Source: Daedaleopsis sinensis (lineage: Eukaryota; Basidiomycota; Agaricomycetes; Polyporales; Polyporaceae). Taken from it: 64,000 nt of DNA. Under the pieces are notes generated by a model that saw nothing but the letters and a program-made list of their open reading frames with translations, did not search any database and was not told the DNA's origin. Below are positions 1 through 10,047 of this stretch, one piece after another; positions within the stretch are counted from its first letter, which is position 1, and each line of letters opens with the position of its first letter. The DNA is taken from the NCBI GenBank assembly GCA_033807695.1, contig CM066311.1:1-64000 (forward strand), given 5' to 3'. A program made the translations under genes and the position numbers.

Positions 1-151
1 ACCCTAACCCTAACCCTAACCCTAACCCTAACCCTAACCCTAACCCTAACCCTAACCCTAACCCTAACCCTAACCCTAACCCTAACCCTAACCCTAACCC
101 TAACCCTAACCCTAACCCTAACCCTAACCCTAACCCTAACCCTAACCCTAA
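1..151. repeat. Terminal telomere repeat (CCCTAA)25
   Basis: Twenty-five uninterrupted CCCTAA hexamers fill the first 151 bases and stop at the unique sequence AGTGCACGAAG. The C-rich strand reads inward from position 1, which is the orientation expected at a left chromosome end (TTAGGG on the other strand). There are no variant repeats, so this is active telomere rather than a relic. Confidence 0.99.
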
Positions 152-3100
152 GTGCACGAAGTCTTGCAGCGGGCTAGGCGATCGCTGGAGCAATTCTACG
201 GTTATACAACGATTGCGTGAGTACGCGTAGTTTACGCTTCCAACTGCTGTGCTAATTGTCCGTTGGAATAGCGAAGGGGCGACTTTGCTGATCGAGCGAG
301 GCACCGTGGCCGAAGCCCGCAACAGCCTTGACCAGTTGTGCTGGAAAACGAGGGCGGGGTTTACGTAGTGGACGGAGTGTGGCTCGGAGGTGAAAGAAGG
401 TGGACAGCGAAACGTAAGTTTAATCTTGCTCGGCGGTTTATACTGTCTGACCATGACTTGTCTATCTCTCATACAGGGATCAAGTGTGCTGTGATGTCCT
501 GACCGGCTGTGTGTGTTTATTGTACTTCTAGTGTCCCTGGGCCGATAAGGATCCGATTTATGCGTCATTCGGCAGAATTAGAGCCTCTGGGCGAAGTGAC
601 CGTGCTTGCAAATTGGCTCACCAACCGCAACCACCGTCTCAACTTCATGGCCAAGGCACTGCGAAGACACCCTGTCTCGTGCTCGACCCCGTTCTCGGCC
701 TGCGGGCGGAGACAGGTGTACGACGCTACTGCGACTTTCCCAACCTCGCTCTCTATCTTCGGGCGACAGAGGTATGCGTGCAACAGACATAAGAGAGGAG
801 CTCGGTGTCCATCTAGCCAAGTCGAAGGTGCGGTGGCGGAAGAGGTTGTTATGCGGATGCTCGAGGTGCGCTGCGGTCGCGGCGAGAATGTTGAGCGCGG
901 CCTTGGTGTCGCCCTTGGTTATGAGCACTTGGCCGTCGTTACTATGTGTCTCTGCCGCCTTGTCCGTAGCCACGAGGAAGCGGGTGGCAGCGAGGTGATC
1001 GCAGCCGTCTCGCCCGCGCTGGGCGTGAAGCTCGTGAGGAAGAGCATGATGGTCGATTGTTGGACGGCGACGAACATGTTCGAAGCTCGTACTGAGGATC
1101 TTGTAGAGCTAGAGCAATAACGGGCCTTGCGGCTGAGGAGGGTCTGCAGGCACCTTCAGACTCACTTCCTGCCAGATACCGCTGTCGACGTGCGGAAGAG
1201 GTCACGGCGCAGTTACGCATGTCTGCGCCGTCCACAGTGCCTCCGCTCTTGTCATTCAGGTGAAGACACGGCCAGACTTTCTGTCTGCGCCGTCCCCTTG
1301 GACCTTGCCTCCATGCGAAGAGATGCAGCAGGCGGTGTGCGCTCGTCCCCCCTTTGCCTCTGGGTGACGACACGGCGCAACCTCGCTGACTGCGCCGTCC
1401 TCTGAGTCGACCCCGTCTCGACCTTGAATTCCACGCAAAAAACGGCTCGGTCCGCGTGCCCCGACCCCCTACTCGACAGGCTCCAGATGAAATTTCAGCG
1501 CACATGGCACCAGCTACCTCGGCGCTCGGGCTGCAGGGACGCGCATGGCACTGCAGCACCACATCATGCGCAAGGATGACTTACGCATCTGCACTAGCAG
1601 GGTTAACGGATAGTGACGGAGTCTCACGCGTGCTGTCCAATCTCGCCGTCAACCGGTATATGTATCGGACACATTGACATCGTAGTGTACTCGCTCCCAA
1701 GCTCGCCCGAGGGGCTCCAGGAACACTCCTGTTACGAGGGCTCCCTCGGCGCGCAACGGGCCGATGTGAAAGTCTTGGACGTGATGTCTACGTGCGCAAG
1801 TGGAACCACCGGATCCTCGTGTCCGACTTCAAGCTTCAAGACCGTGATGGTCTCCTGCTTCCGGGAGGTGCTGCAGACCGTGCTCGAGCAGCAGATCCGG
1901 GGCGCGCTGCAGTAAGCGGACGCGTTCGCGTGGTACGTGGGACGGCGTGTGGACATGTTCACAGACAACCACTTCGGCAGCGTCGCGGCTGCCCCATCCG
2001 AGTCCTTCACAGGCGTGAGTGCTGAGTCGGAGACTATGAGCATCGCGCGACGCGCTGACTCCACGTACCATGCGCCGCCTCTCGAGCAGGCGGCTTGACC
2101 ACGAGATACGAGAGACGCGGCTTGGGCGTCGCTGGGGCATCCCGGCCGACGCACCGTGGCATGTGTGTCCTCTCCGAGTCGGTGAATGCCCGCTCTGCTG
2201 AATGAGTCCGAGTCAGGATAGCGCTGCAGATGCGCAAGAGACGGTCACCCACGCACCCGTGGGGGGATCCCTCCAGCGTTGCGCTGGGCGAAGTCCGGGC
2301 CCGGCCGTTCCATCTCGGATCTCTGCTCCTCAGCGGAAGGCGCCGGACGGCCCGGGTACGGCTGTGCTTGCGCCTGTTAGTCTCTGTTAGTGGCCAGGAG
2401 CTATGGCGGTCCAGGACAACTCACCGGTTTCGCGGTAGGCAACATCCACGGCGGCGAACAAGCACGAGCGACAACTGCGTGCTATCGTGTGCACGCGTTG
2501 CGCGCCGTCGGCGGTCCTCTTGCGGCGAGCTCTGTGCAGTAGTTCGAGCAGCTGTCAGCACAAGAACGCATGAGGCACGTACCATCCGAGAAGAGCGATG
2601 CTGCGCATGCGAATGCGCATGCCGGTTGCACTCGCTCGGACTGATCTGTCATGCGGCTCCGTTAGAGCTCGTTCACTATGCGCAGAGAGAGGTCAGTACG
2701 TGTGGTTGCACTCCTCGTGTACACCCATAACACACTTGCAGGCATTGGGACCTTGAGTCCTTTACGACGATGCGTGCACTGCTACATACATAAATTAGGT
2801 GCGCATATCGACACCAGGCCTGGACTGTGCACGTACCGGGAATCTTCCAGCCGACATCGAAGTTCCGGACGGCGTTGGAAAAGCTGTGTGTGCACCGACG
2901 GCGGCGATCTGGTGAGTAACAGAACCACAGCACGATGTAGCACAGACGGACGTACTTAACAGGGTGGCGGTTGCTCAGAGCTCCCGCCGGCGATCGCGCT
3001 GGCTTCAATCTCCTCTGCCGACCGCATGCGATTTCGCGAGAGGGCGCGTATCCGCGACGTTGCAGTCTCGCTGTGTCCATGACGCAGGTTCGAAGCCGCG

Positions 3101-4514
3101 CGCGTGACACCGTCTTGCGCTCTTCGACCGAGGGCAGGTACATAGTTCAGTACCGTTTGATCCTTCCACGTCACAACGATCGTCTGCGCGCCACGTCTCT
3201 TCCAGGATGCTCGAAATGCGATAGGCGACAAGTACCGTCATTCTGTGACCGGCCACCTATCAAGACACTCCTCGCCGCGGCCCGCCTCCGCTTTCCTCGT
3301 GCTGTCCCCCAAACGCTCAATCCCACCGGTGAGTTCCGAACTCTCGCCCTGCGATGTGAATCTGATGGTAGGCCTCGTTTTGACAGCTCGAGGCGAGAAG
3401 CTGCAAGGCCAAGACGTACCGTGAATACGTGAAGACTCTCCCCTCCTCCCGACGTCCACTACCTCTCGAGTCCTCTCTGTACTCTCCCGCTCGCGACCTC
3501 GCCTGCACCGCAGCCGTTCGTCTGCTAACACTTCAGGTGCATGACGAGCCGCGTAATTCACGCGTGTAACCCGCACATCTCGTCCGAAATGACATCCGCG
3601 GCAGACTAAAACTGAACGGTCGTGCCACCCGACTCGCGCGCACATCGCAGATGAGTCCCGGGGACATCGTACGAGAGCTGAGTCGCCGCTGTGCGGCTCC
3701 GGCTTGGCCTCTGGAGCACCATGCAGAGCGTGCTTGGTGCGCCAGATGACGGCCAAGGGCGCGGTTCCGGGAGAACCGCGATCATCCCTGCGGAGTTCTG
3801 CAGGGCCGGGCCGCGAGCACGTACTGTGAACTGACAGAACGAGCTCGGAAGGCACGTTTCCGTCGGGCACCGTCCACGGTACGTTCACTCACTGACATTC
3901 AACTTGCCACTGACATGACATTGTATGATGGCTGAGACGCCGCACAGCGGCGACGACTCGGCATCTGGAGCACCATGCAGGGCGTGCCTGGTGCCCCAGA
4001 GGCGAGTGCGCGTGTTTGGGAAGACCGCAATCATCCCTGCAGAGTACTGCAGGGCGGGCCGCGAGAATGAACTGGGCAGCTCCCCAGGTCTGCACACGAC
4101 GACTCGCCCGCTTTCAGGTCCCGGAATGGAAGCCAGTGCCCGTGCAGAACGACTGGCCGGATGCACGGATCGCATCACATTGGACCATGGGTCGGCCGCT
4201 GGGGCAAGAACGGAGGGGGCACGTACTCTGGACTGGTGCCGGCGGCTGCGTGCATACGCTCAGGCCCCATCGCGGCGGCTGGAGGACGATGAGGTCGCCG
4301 CTGTAGAGCGTTCGCGTGAGTGGATGGGAGCGGACGCATCTACGTGGTGCGCACATACCGTCGGCAGCAGAGCAGGCCCGAAGAGGGCCGGAGCCAGAGG
4401 GGAGAGGACGGCGTCGAGCGGTACCGCGCCGTCTTCCGCCTCTCGAACCCGCTCTGTGACTACTGACACACAGCAGCACTCGGACGTGGCCCCCCTACAC
4501 GTCTCACTCCAGAT
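152..4514. other. Subtelomeric non-coding DNA with diverged local repeats
   Basis: I find no gene I can support here. Open frames are short and show no recognisable motif. The stretch holds three related dyads around 1204-1398, and a diverged pair of ~150-bp repeats (about 3680-3825 and 3940-4080) that share the string CTGGAGCACCATGCAG and the pattern ATCATCCCTGC.GAG.CTGCAGGGC. The string GCACGTACT recurs at about 3817, 4218 and 4544, suggesting that the 3' flank of the QRI7 relic was duplicated and then decayed. Confidence 0.5.
1204..1398. repeat. Three related dyads ACGGCGCA-N-TGCGCCGT
   Basis: ACGGCGCA (1204-1211) pairs with TGCGCCGT (1224-1231). The same arms recur at 1372-1379 and 1391-1398. 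A middle copy keeps TGCGCCGT at 1286-1293, but its left arm has changed to ACGGCCAG. Each copy is preceded by GTCAC, GAAGACAC or GACGACAC, so this looks like a degenerate tandem repeat with an 11-12 nt spacer in the stem-loops. Confidence 0.6.
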
Positions 4515-5940
4515 CAGCGGCACTCGCAAAAAGACGGAGGGCGCACGTACTGTCGACGGGGGCCGGGGAGTGCGTCGGCACACGCGAAGGCTCCGCGCAT
4601 GGGCCGCGGCATCAACACCTTGGGCACGTCCCCTTCGCCCTCCTCGTCGGAGGAGGAGGAAGGGGAGAGGGAGAAGGAGGCGGAGGGGGACGCGCGGAAG
4701 TGCTCGAGGGCGGCACCGGGGGCGCGGTTGGCGTAGGGGATGCGGAGGAGCTTGGTGACCTTGTCGAACGTGTTCCCGATGCTCTTGTCGAGCTTCGTCG
4801 CGAGCATGCGGAAGACGGTGCGGGAGGTGGCGAGGAGGAGGAGGGTGTGGCCGCCCGAGACGAGTAGGGTGGGGGGGGGGGGGGGACTCCGGTGGGGAGG
4901 TGAGGAACGGCGTGAGCGCGTGGGCTTGCTGGAGCAAATGTGAATTAGGTCCTGATCGAAACGAGGTGAGAGGTACGAGACGGGCAATGATTCAAGGCGA
5001 GATGGTGGAAATTGCAGAATGATGTTCATATCCACACTCTCGGATGGACGTGTGCAATCCTCCTGTCCACAAGTATCACTCCCCGGAGGGACGGCTAGAG
5101 AGCCCTCGCGACGCTGTGCGATGTCATTCAGCCGTTGCCGTTGCCGTCGCTATGCGCGTTCGACGCGTGCAGTCAGAAGCCCTCCTGACCTTGAATGTGA
5201 ATTGGACCGGGGCGGAACATGGCTGTAGCGCCCTTGAGGCCGCCGCTACGGCATCCTGTGTACAGAGCACGAACCCTGCGGGTGTTCATGTGCGGCGATC
5301 TGCCTGACCGGCACTAGTTGGGACCCTAAGCACAAGCACGATATGTGTGGAGAGGGGGCTGGTGCAACAGCGACAGGTCGCGCAATCGAGGGGACATGGA
5401 AGAAAGGTAGACAGGTAAAGCGGACTGAATACTCACTATATGATGCACTCCAACAAGAGGCTTGTTCGTAGCCGCAGCGAGAGTGCGAGCTGCGTTGCCG
5501 CATACGCATACGCTCAAGCACCTGGGTATGCCTGTATGGCAGAGATGAGGGGACGGCTGAGTGAAGATGGATGGATACGCACCTGGTCCTCTCGTGAACG
5601 CAATCCTGTCGATGTCCTCTAGCGTGACCTTGGCCTCATTGAGTGCTCTCCGCACTGCTCCTGGCTGCGCCAGGTCGCGAAGATGAGTGCATGTGCGTGG
5701 GCATTTCCCTGGCGTGAGACTTGCCATGTTGCGCTGGTGAGCGTGCAGCGCGACAAACGGGTGAATTCCGCCATATTCCTCCGCGCTGAGGGAAAGTCAG
5801 AGTCGAAGTAGGGCGAGGATGACGGTGGGCACTCACAATGCCTGCTGGTTGACGACAACATTTGAGAGGATCTGTCTGTCCGAGGTGACGACCTCGGCGC
5901 AGGTGTCGTCCGCAAAGGACTCGAGTGCGAGCACAGTGAA
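4515..5940 (-). pseudogene. QRI7: QRI7/OSGEPL1-like tRNA threonylcarbamoyltransferase relic
   Basis: The family (Kae1/TsaD/Qri7) transfers the threonylcarbamoyl group to A37 of ANN-decoding tRNAs; Qri7 is the mitochondrial form. Reading the minus strand, exons at 5940-5837, 5785-5725, 5664-5583, 5531-5437 and from 4928 give LALESFADDTC, EEYGGIHPFVALHAHQRNM, DIDRIAFTRGPG, NKPLVGVHH, QAHALTPFLT and LLVSGGHTLLLLATS, the family's conserved blocks in order. Introns are about 50-60 nt except the last (4929-5436, 508 nt). The frame breaks in a run of 15 G at 4871-4885. A GTATGC duplication gives VCVC in the CLSVC block. No start codon is evident upstream of 5940, and the C-terminal half after MRGAFACADALPG is missing, so I call it a pseudogene. 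The family identity is strong; the inactivity is inferred. Confidence 0.8.
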
Positions 5941-6436
5941 GGCGCGAACACGTGCGGGAGGAGATACAAGCCGTCTGGAGAAGAACGGGCGAAGAGCGGG
6001 GCACGGAGCATGAGCGTCCGGAGCAAGAAGGGAAAGAACACTATCGCCCGGATGCGGAGATACCCGCCAGCATGCCTCGTTGCATCCGCGAGTTTGACGT
6101 CATCTTGAACGACCAACTCCGCGTTCAGGACGCTGTGCACGACGCGCTCGCCGACGCGCGACTCGACCCATCCGACTCTCGGAGGTCTGCGGAGATTTTC
6201 GACGAGGGCGCATCATGGCGGGCCGCTCTGCTCACGTCCGAGTCCGTCGCCACCGAACGTCCTCGCTCAAACACGCGTTTCTTGCCTGCCTCCTAATCTC
6301 TCCGTCCACGATCTTCCAGCACGCAGTAGAACTCCTCCTGCGTCTCGAGCCTGCCTATCATCAGTCGAAATGAGATTCTGCTCGTGCACATGGCAAAGGT
6401 AGCCGGCGACATCGGTGTCCTCACCGCGATGTAAAT
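5941..6436. other. Non-coding flank upstream of the QRI7 relic
   Basis: No supported gene. A mitochondrial-presequence exon for the QRI7 relic would be expected here, but no in-frame ATG joins the conserved block. Confidence 0.4.
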
Positions 6437-6642
6437 CATCGTAAGGAATGATGATTTTTTCATCGTATTATACCATGGGAATCATCGTCATGTACGATGA
6501 TTTTTTCATCGTACATCACGATGAAGGGATCCATTTTACGATGATTTCCATCGTCATGCACGATGAAAAGTATTGTGCATGACGATGGAAATCATCGTGA
6601 CGAGCGATGTCAGCACCACTAAAATCATCGTATGTAACGATG
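6437..6642. mobile_element. AT-rich palindrome element with 13 CATCGT/ACGATG copies
   Basis: A ~200-bp AT-rich island in GC-rich surroundings. CATCGT or its complement ACGATG occurs 13 times between 6437 and 6642. A perfect 24-bp inverted repeat (6538-6561 and 6576-6599) encloses a 14-nt loop. The outer motifs AAATCATCGTA and ACGATGATTTT are mutually inverted. This fits a MITE built from nested hairpins, but I cannot identify a clear target-site duplication. Confidence 0.55.
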
Positions 6643-6849
6643 ATTTTCGTCGTATGACCCCATGCATTTGAAATCGCGTGGGCACCGGGCATTCGATTTT
6701 GGGGGCCTCGCTCTGGCATACCAGGCATAGAACATATGATTAGACTTGGCAAATACAGCTCATATACTACTATGTACATGCACACGACCTCGGGTTTGCA
6801 CCTGTCGAGAAGCAGCCAGATAGGAAGAAAGGGAGCTTAACTGTACTCA

Positions 6850-7793
6850 CCCTGCGTAACCAGCGGGGGTCGAGGCGCGGTGCGCGCGAGGAGGACACGC
6901 AGTACGGCCCGGAATGCGCGCGGCGGCGGCTCCGCGGGGGACCGCTGTCGCTCGCGGTCCTCGCGGACCAGCCCCTCGTGCCGGAGCGTCGTGTGCCCAT
7001 CCTCGTGCACGTCAGAGCCGGAGTTGTCGTCCTCGGGGTCGCTCTCATTGAAGTCATGCGCAGGCCACACGGCCGTGTACGAGTCTGGGTGCGGGTGCTT
7101 CAGCTGCTTATGTGGGTACGGCACGTCGTGCAGCACGTGCACGCACGGTGTCGACCTGCCCCTGCCCGCGCCTCCGAACCCGAGTCTGGTCGCGATCGCA
7201 GGCAGGCTGCGGGGCGTGGGCGGGAACGGGGACGTGACAGCAGAGGGCCGCGGAGATGGCGAAGGCGTGACATAGGCGAGGGCGACCAGGTCGGCGAGTG
7301 GAAGCCCGAGCTCGACCGCGCGGGGTGCGGGTGCGAGTGAGAGTGCGAATAGCTGTGGACGTGAGGGCGTGGGCGGAGTCGGGATGCATGCCCGAGTCCC
7401 GACTGCGCATGCGCATGCGCATAGTGGTGTGAGGGGGCGCATACGAGCCGTGCAGCGGCGGGGGGCAGTGGAAACATGGACGTGGATGCAATGGGGGGCG
7501 GGACCATGATGACGTCGCAACAGAGGGCGGTGAGGTGTTTGCGGTCCTGACGGCGCCTAACTGCAACTTACAGCCCGACCTCGAGGATCGTGTGGTGTAG
7601 AACAGGAAAGTGATGTACATATAAATGCTAACATGAGGAAGATGTCACTCACCACAGCGTGAAAGCACTATAACCCAGCCCTCGACTGATGTCGAGATTC
7701 GAGGGATAGGCAGGTTCTGTTCGCTTGAGATCATGTCCTCCTCCTCCAAGTTGAACCTTGCACGGTCAGCAAGAGATATGTCCCTGTCCAGAC
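6850..7793 (-). pseudogene. Exon remnants of an unidentified spliced gene
   Basis: On the minus strand, 7793-7653 lies between an acceptor (TTCCCCTCAG) and a donor (GTGAGTGAC). It reads DRARFNLEEEDMISS and TSVEGWVIVLSRC, which looks like real protein. SVEGW is reminiscent of the start of the RBM8A/Y14 RNA-recognition domain, but the next exon does not continue that domain, so I do not assign it. From about 7500 to 6850 open frames contain low-complexity HSHSHPHPAR, then PLADLVALAYVTPSPSP, then PHPDSYTAVWPAHDFNESD, but only by switching frame at the HPHPAR stretch. The last ends at a GTGAGTAC donor near 6850. The piece ends abruptly next to the truncated end of the outer copia element at 7830. 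Confidence 0.4.
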
Positions 7794-7829
7794 TGAGGGG
7801 AAGGCGCATATATGGATTTGAAGGAAGGG

Positions 7830-9545
7830 TTAGGCGACGGAGGGCTTGATGCCCGTGTACGCTTCATGCGGGGTGATGTCGCCGTCGATCGCGGTGGTCG
7901 GCGTGCGATTGAGGATGTGGGCGGCATACTTGCACGCCTCGGCCCAGTAGGTCTTCGGGAGGGCGGCGTCGCTGATCATGCAGAGCGCCGTCTCCTTGAT
8001 CCGACGGTTCATCCGCTCGGCGATCCCGTTCTCCTGCGGCGTGTCGGGGTTCGTCATCTCGTGGTGGATCCCCCGACGCTTGCAGATCTCCTCGACGATC
8101 TTGTTATCGTACTCGCCGCCGCCGTCCGAGCGTAGGAAGACGACTGGCTCGCCAACAAGGACCTCAGCGCGGTTGATGTGCGCGTCGAGGGTGGCAGGCT
8201 GGTCGGACTTCGCCTTGAGCGGATAGACAGTGAGGTGGCGCGAGTGCTGGTCGATGTAGGTGTCGAGATACTTCTCGCCAGTGGGAGAGCGCGTGTCGGA
8301 CTCCATCAGGTCGGAAGAGATGCGGTAGTTGGGACGTGGTGCGGAGGACTTGGAGGCCTTCGGAATCGCATCGCGCGTCTGCTTGCCGGCCAAGCACGTT
8401 CCGCAGGGCGTCTGGGGAGGCTTGGACTCGCCGATGAGCGACATGCCCTCGACCATCCCCTTCCGCACCATGCGGAGGACCGCGTCGGTGTTGAGGTGAC
8501 CTAGGCGGTTGTGCCAGGTCTCGACAGACGCCTTCGAGGTATTGGCGACGAGTGCTGCGAGAGGAGGGGTCGGACCTGGGTCGTACGAGTCTGTGGCCAC
8601 GTTCGAGTCGAGTGTGGCGACGTGCGCGCGATCCGGTGCACCGGCCTCGCCGTTGAGGACATAGAGGCCCTCGCGCAGCGAGGCGGAGCCGACGCATGCG
8701 CCGTCGTCCTTCGCAATGATGCGGCAGCCGTTGTCGACGAACTGTACGGTGTGTCCGGTTTTCGCAAGCTGCGACACGGACAGGAGGTTGCCGTGGAGTT
8801 CCGGGACGTAGAAGACTCGGGTGGAGAGGATCGGGGCGCGACTGTCTTTCAGGTCGAGGTACATCGACCCGACACCGAGCGCGAGGATGTAGCGTTCGTC
8901 CCTGAGCCATACACGATGGGGCTCAGGGAGGACGCGGTATGCGCAGAACTTGTCGCGCTGCGAGGACATGTGCGAGGACGCGCCGGAGTCGACGATCCAG
9001 CGCGTCCGCATGTCTGCCTTGCTGGCCTTCGGCGCGTCCGCGACGTATACACGGAGAATGTCCGAGGCGTCATCACGAACGGCCGCGACCCTCGCGTTCA
9101 GGTCGCCGGCGGGTTTCGCGTTGTCCGTCTTCGGCTTCGCAGCAGCAGCCTCGAGGTCGGCCTTGCGTTTGCGGCATTAGTCCTTCGAGTGGTTGGGCTT
9201 TTTGCAGTACGCGCACTTGCGCGCGTTGTCCTTCTGCCTTTTGTTGTTGGGCTTCTTCTGCTGCGGCTTCCCCATGCGTGCGGCGAGCGCAGAGTGCTTC
9301 GATTCGCTCGCGAGGAGCTTTTCGTGCTCGACCACGGACACGATGACCTTGTCGGTGCTGAGCGTCGCATCCGCGGACACAAGGATGGTGCAGAGTGTGG
9401 AGTACGAGGGCGGAAGGGAGTTGACCATTGCGATCGCGAGGATCGAATCGTCGAGGGACATGCCAAGTCACGTGAGCAAGTGCTTCTTGTGGAGCATCGC
9501 GTCGAGTTGCGGACGGAGGGGGGAGTCGTCAGAGAGTGTTCCACG
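7830..9545 (-). pseudogene. Outer copia gag(C-term)-protease-integrase fragment
   Basis: On the minus strand, gag continues from the insertion point at 9545. It meets an in-frame TGA near 9467 and a TAA at 9178-9180. The TAA falls inside the zinc knuckle between His and the last Cys (CAYCKKPNHSKD, stop, C). Then follow the protease WIVDSGASSHMS (~8990), the GAG-pre-integrase WHNRLGHLN with CGTCLAGKQ, and the integrase core with DTYIDQHSRHLTVYPLK, LRSDGGGEYDN and NGIAERMNRRIKE, the three acidic catalytic positions of a DDE integrase. From 9011 to 7830 the frame is open for 393 residues. Both stops could come from C-to-T changes (CGA to TGA, CAA to TAA), as in methylated or RIP-like repeats; that is inference. 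Confidence 0.9.
9541..9545. repeat. Target-site duplication CCACG (left)
   Basis: CCACG at 9541-9545 is repeated at 15616-15620, immediately outside the two LTRs of the inner element. A 5-bp duplication is what copia integrases make, and joining the flanks across it restores the outer element's gag frame. Confidence 0.93.
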
Positions 9546-10037
9546 TATAAGCGTACGTGTGTGCGGGGACGGATCTGTAATCAGATGAGGTCCTCAGTAA
9601 CTGCACACAAGGGCGTGAGCAAGACTGAGCATATATTGATATGTACCTGTAATCAGATGAGGTCTGTACAAGTACTAAGTTAGTTACAAGAGAGCGGACG
9701 GGAACGACAGTGTACGTACCCTCAGTAACTGCACACAAGGGCGTGAGCAAGACTGAGGGACGAGGGAGCGAGAGCGAGCGAGTACATAAGGAAGATGGAG
9801 GAGCGCTAATCGCTCGGATAAGCGGGAGTCTCATCCATAACAGGTAACGTAGGCGCTCTCGGCGCGTGGTAGAAAGTAAGACGTAGCGGGAAGCCGTCTG
9901 CGCATCTGCAGATGGCGTGAAGGCGATGTAGATAGATAAAGGGACGGCGAATAATACGTAGAGAAATAGTAAACGGGGCTGTACCGTACCGGGACGAGAA
10001 TCCGGGCGAGGGCGCGGCGCAGCTTGTTGCTCCAACA
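9546..10037 (-). repeat. 3' LTR of inner copia element
   Basis: 492 bp, TGTTGGAGCAAC at its 5' end and ACGCTTATA at its 3' end on the minus strand, so it ends in TA rather than the usual CA. It contains two copies of TGTAATCAGATGAGGTC and two copies of a block that starts CCTCAGTAACTGCACACAAG. Nearly identical to 15125-15615. Confidence 0.95.
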
Positions 10038-10046
10038 CTCCCCCTC
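10038..10046 (-). promoter_or_regulatory. Polypurine tract of inner copia element
   Basis: The minus strand reads GAGGGGGAG directly before the TGTTGG start of the 3' LTR. This is the standard position of the plus-strand primer for reverse transcription. Confidence 0.85.
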
Positions 10047-10047
10047 A

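Noticed and set aside
152..172. Similarity of GTGCACGAAGTCTTGCAGCG next to the telomere to the start of the ZNFX1-like fragment (CTGCACGAAGACTTGCAAAG)
   Set aside because: The match stops after about 20 bases with mismatches, so chance is the simplest explanation.
3086..3100. B-box-like GGTTCGAAGCC suggesting a tRNA gene
   Set aside because: The flanking bases do not form a T-stem, and no A-box or acceptor stem fits at the proper distance.
7830..7840. GGGTTAG at the truncation point of the outer copia element as a telomere-healing scar
   Set aside because: Seven bases of telomere motif are too few, and the first bases also encode the element's own SVA codons.
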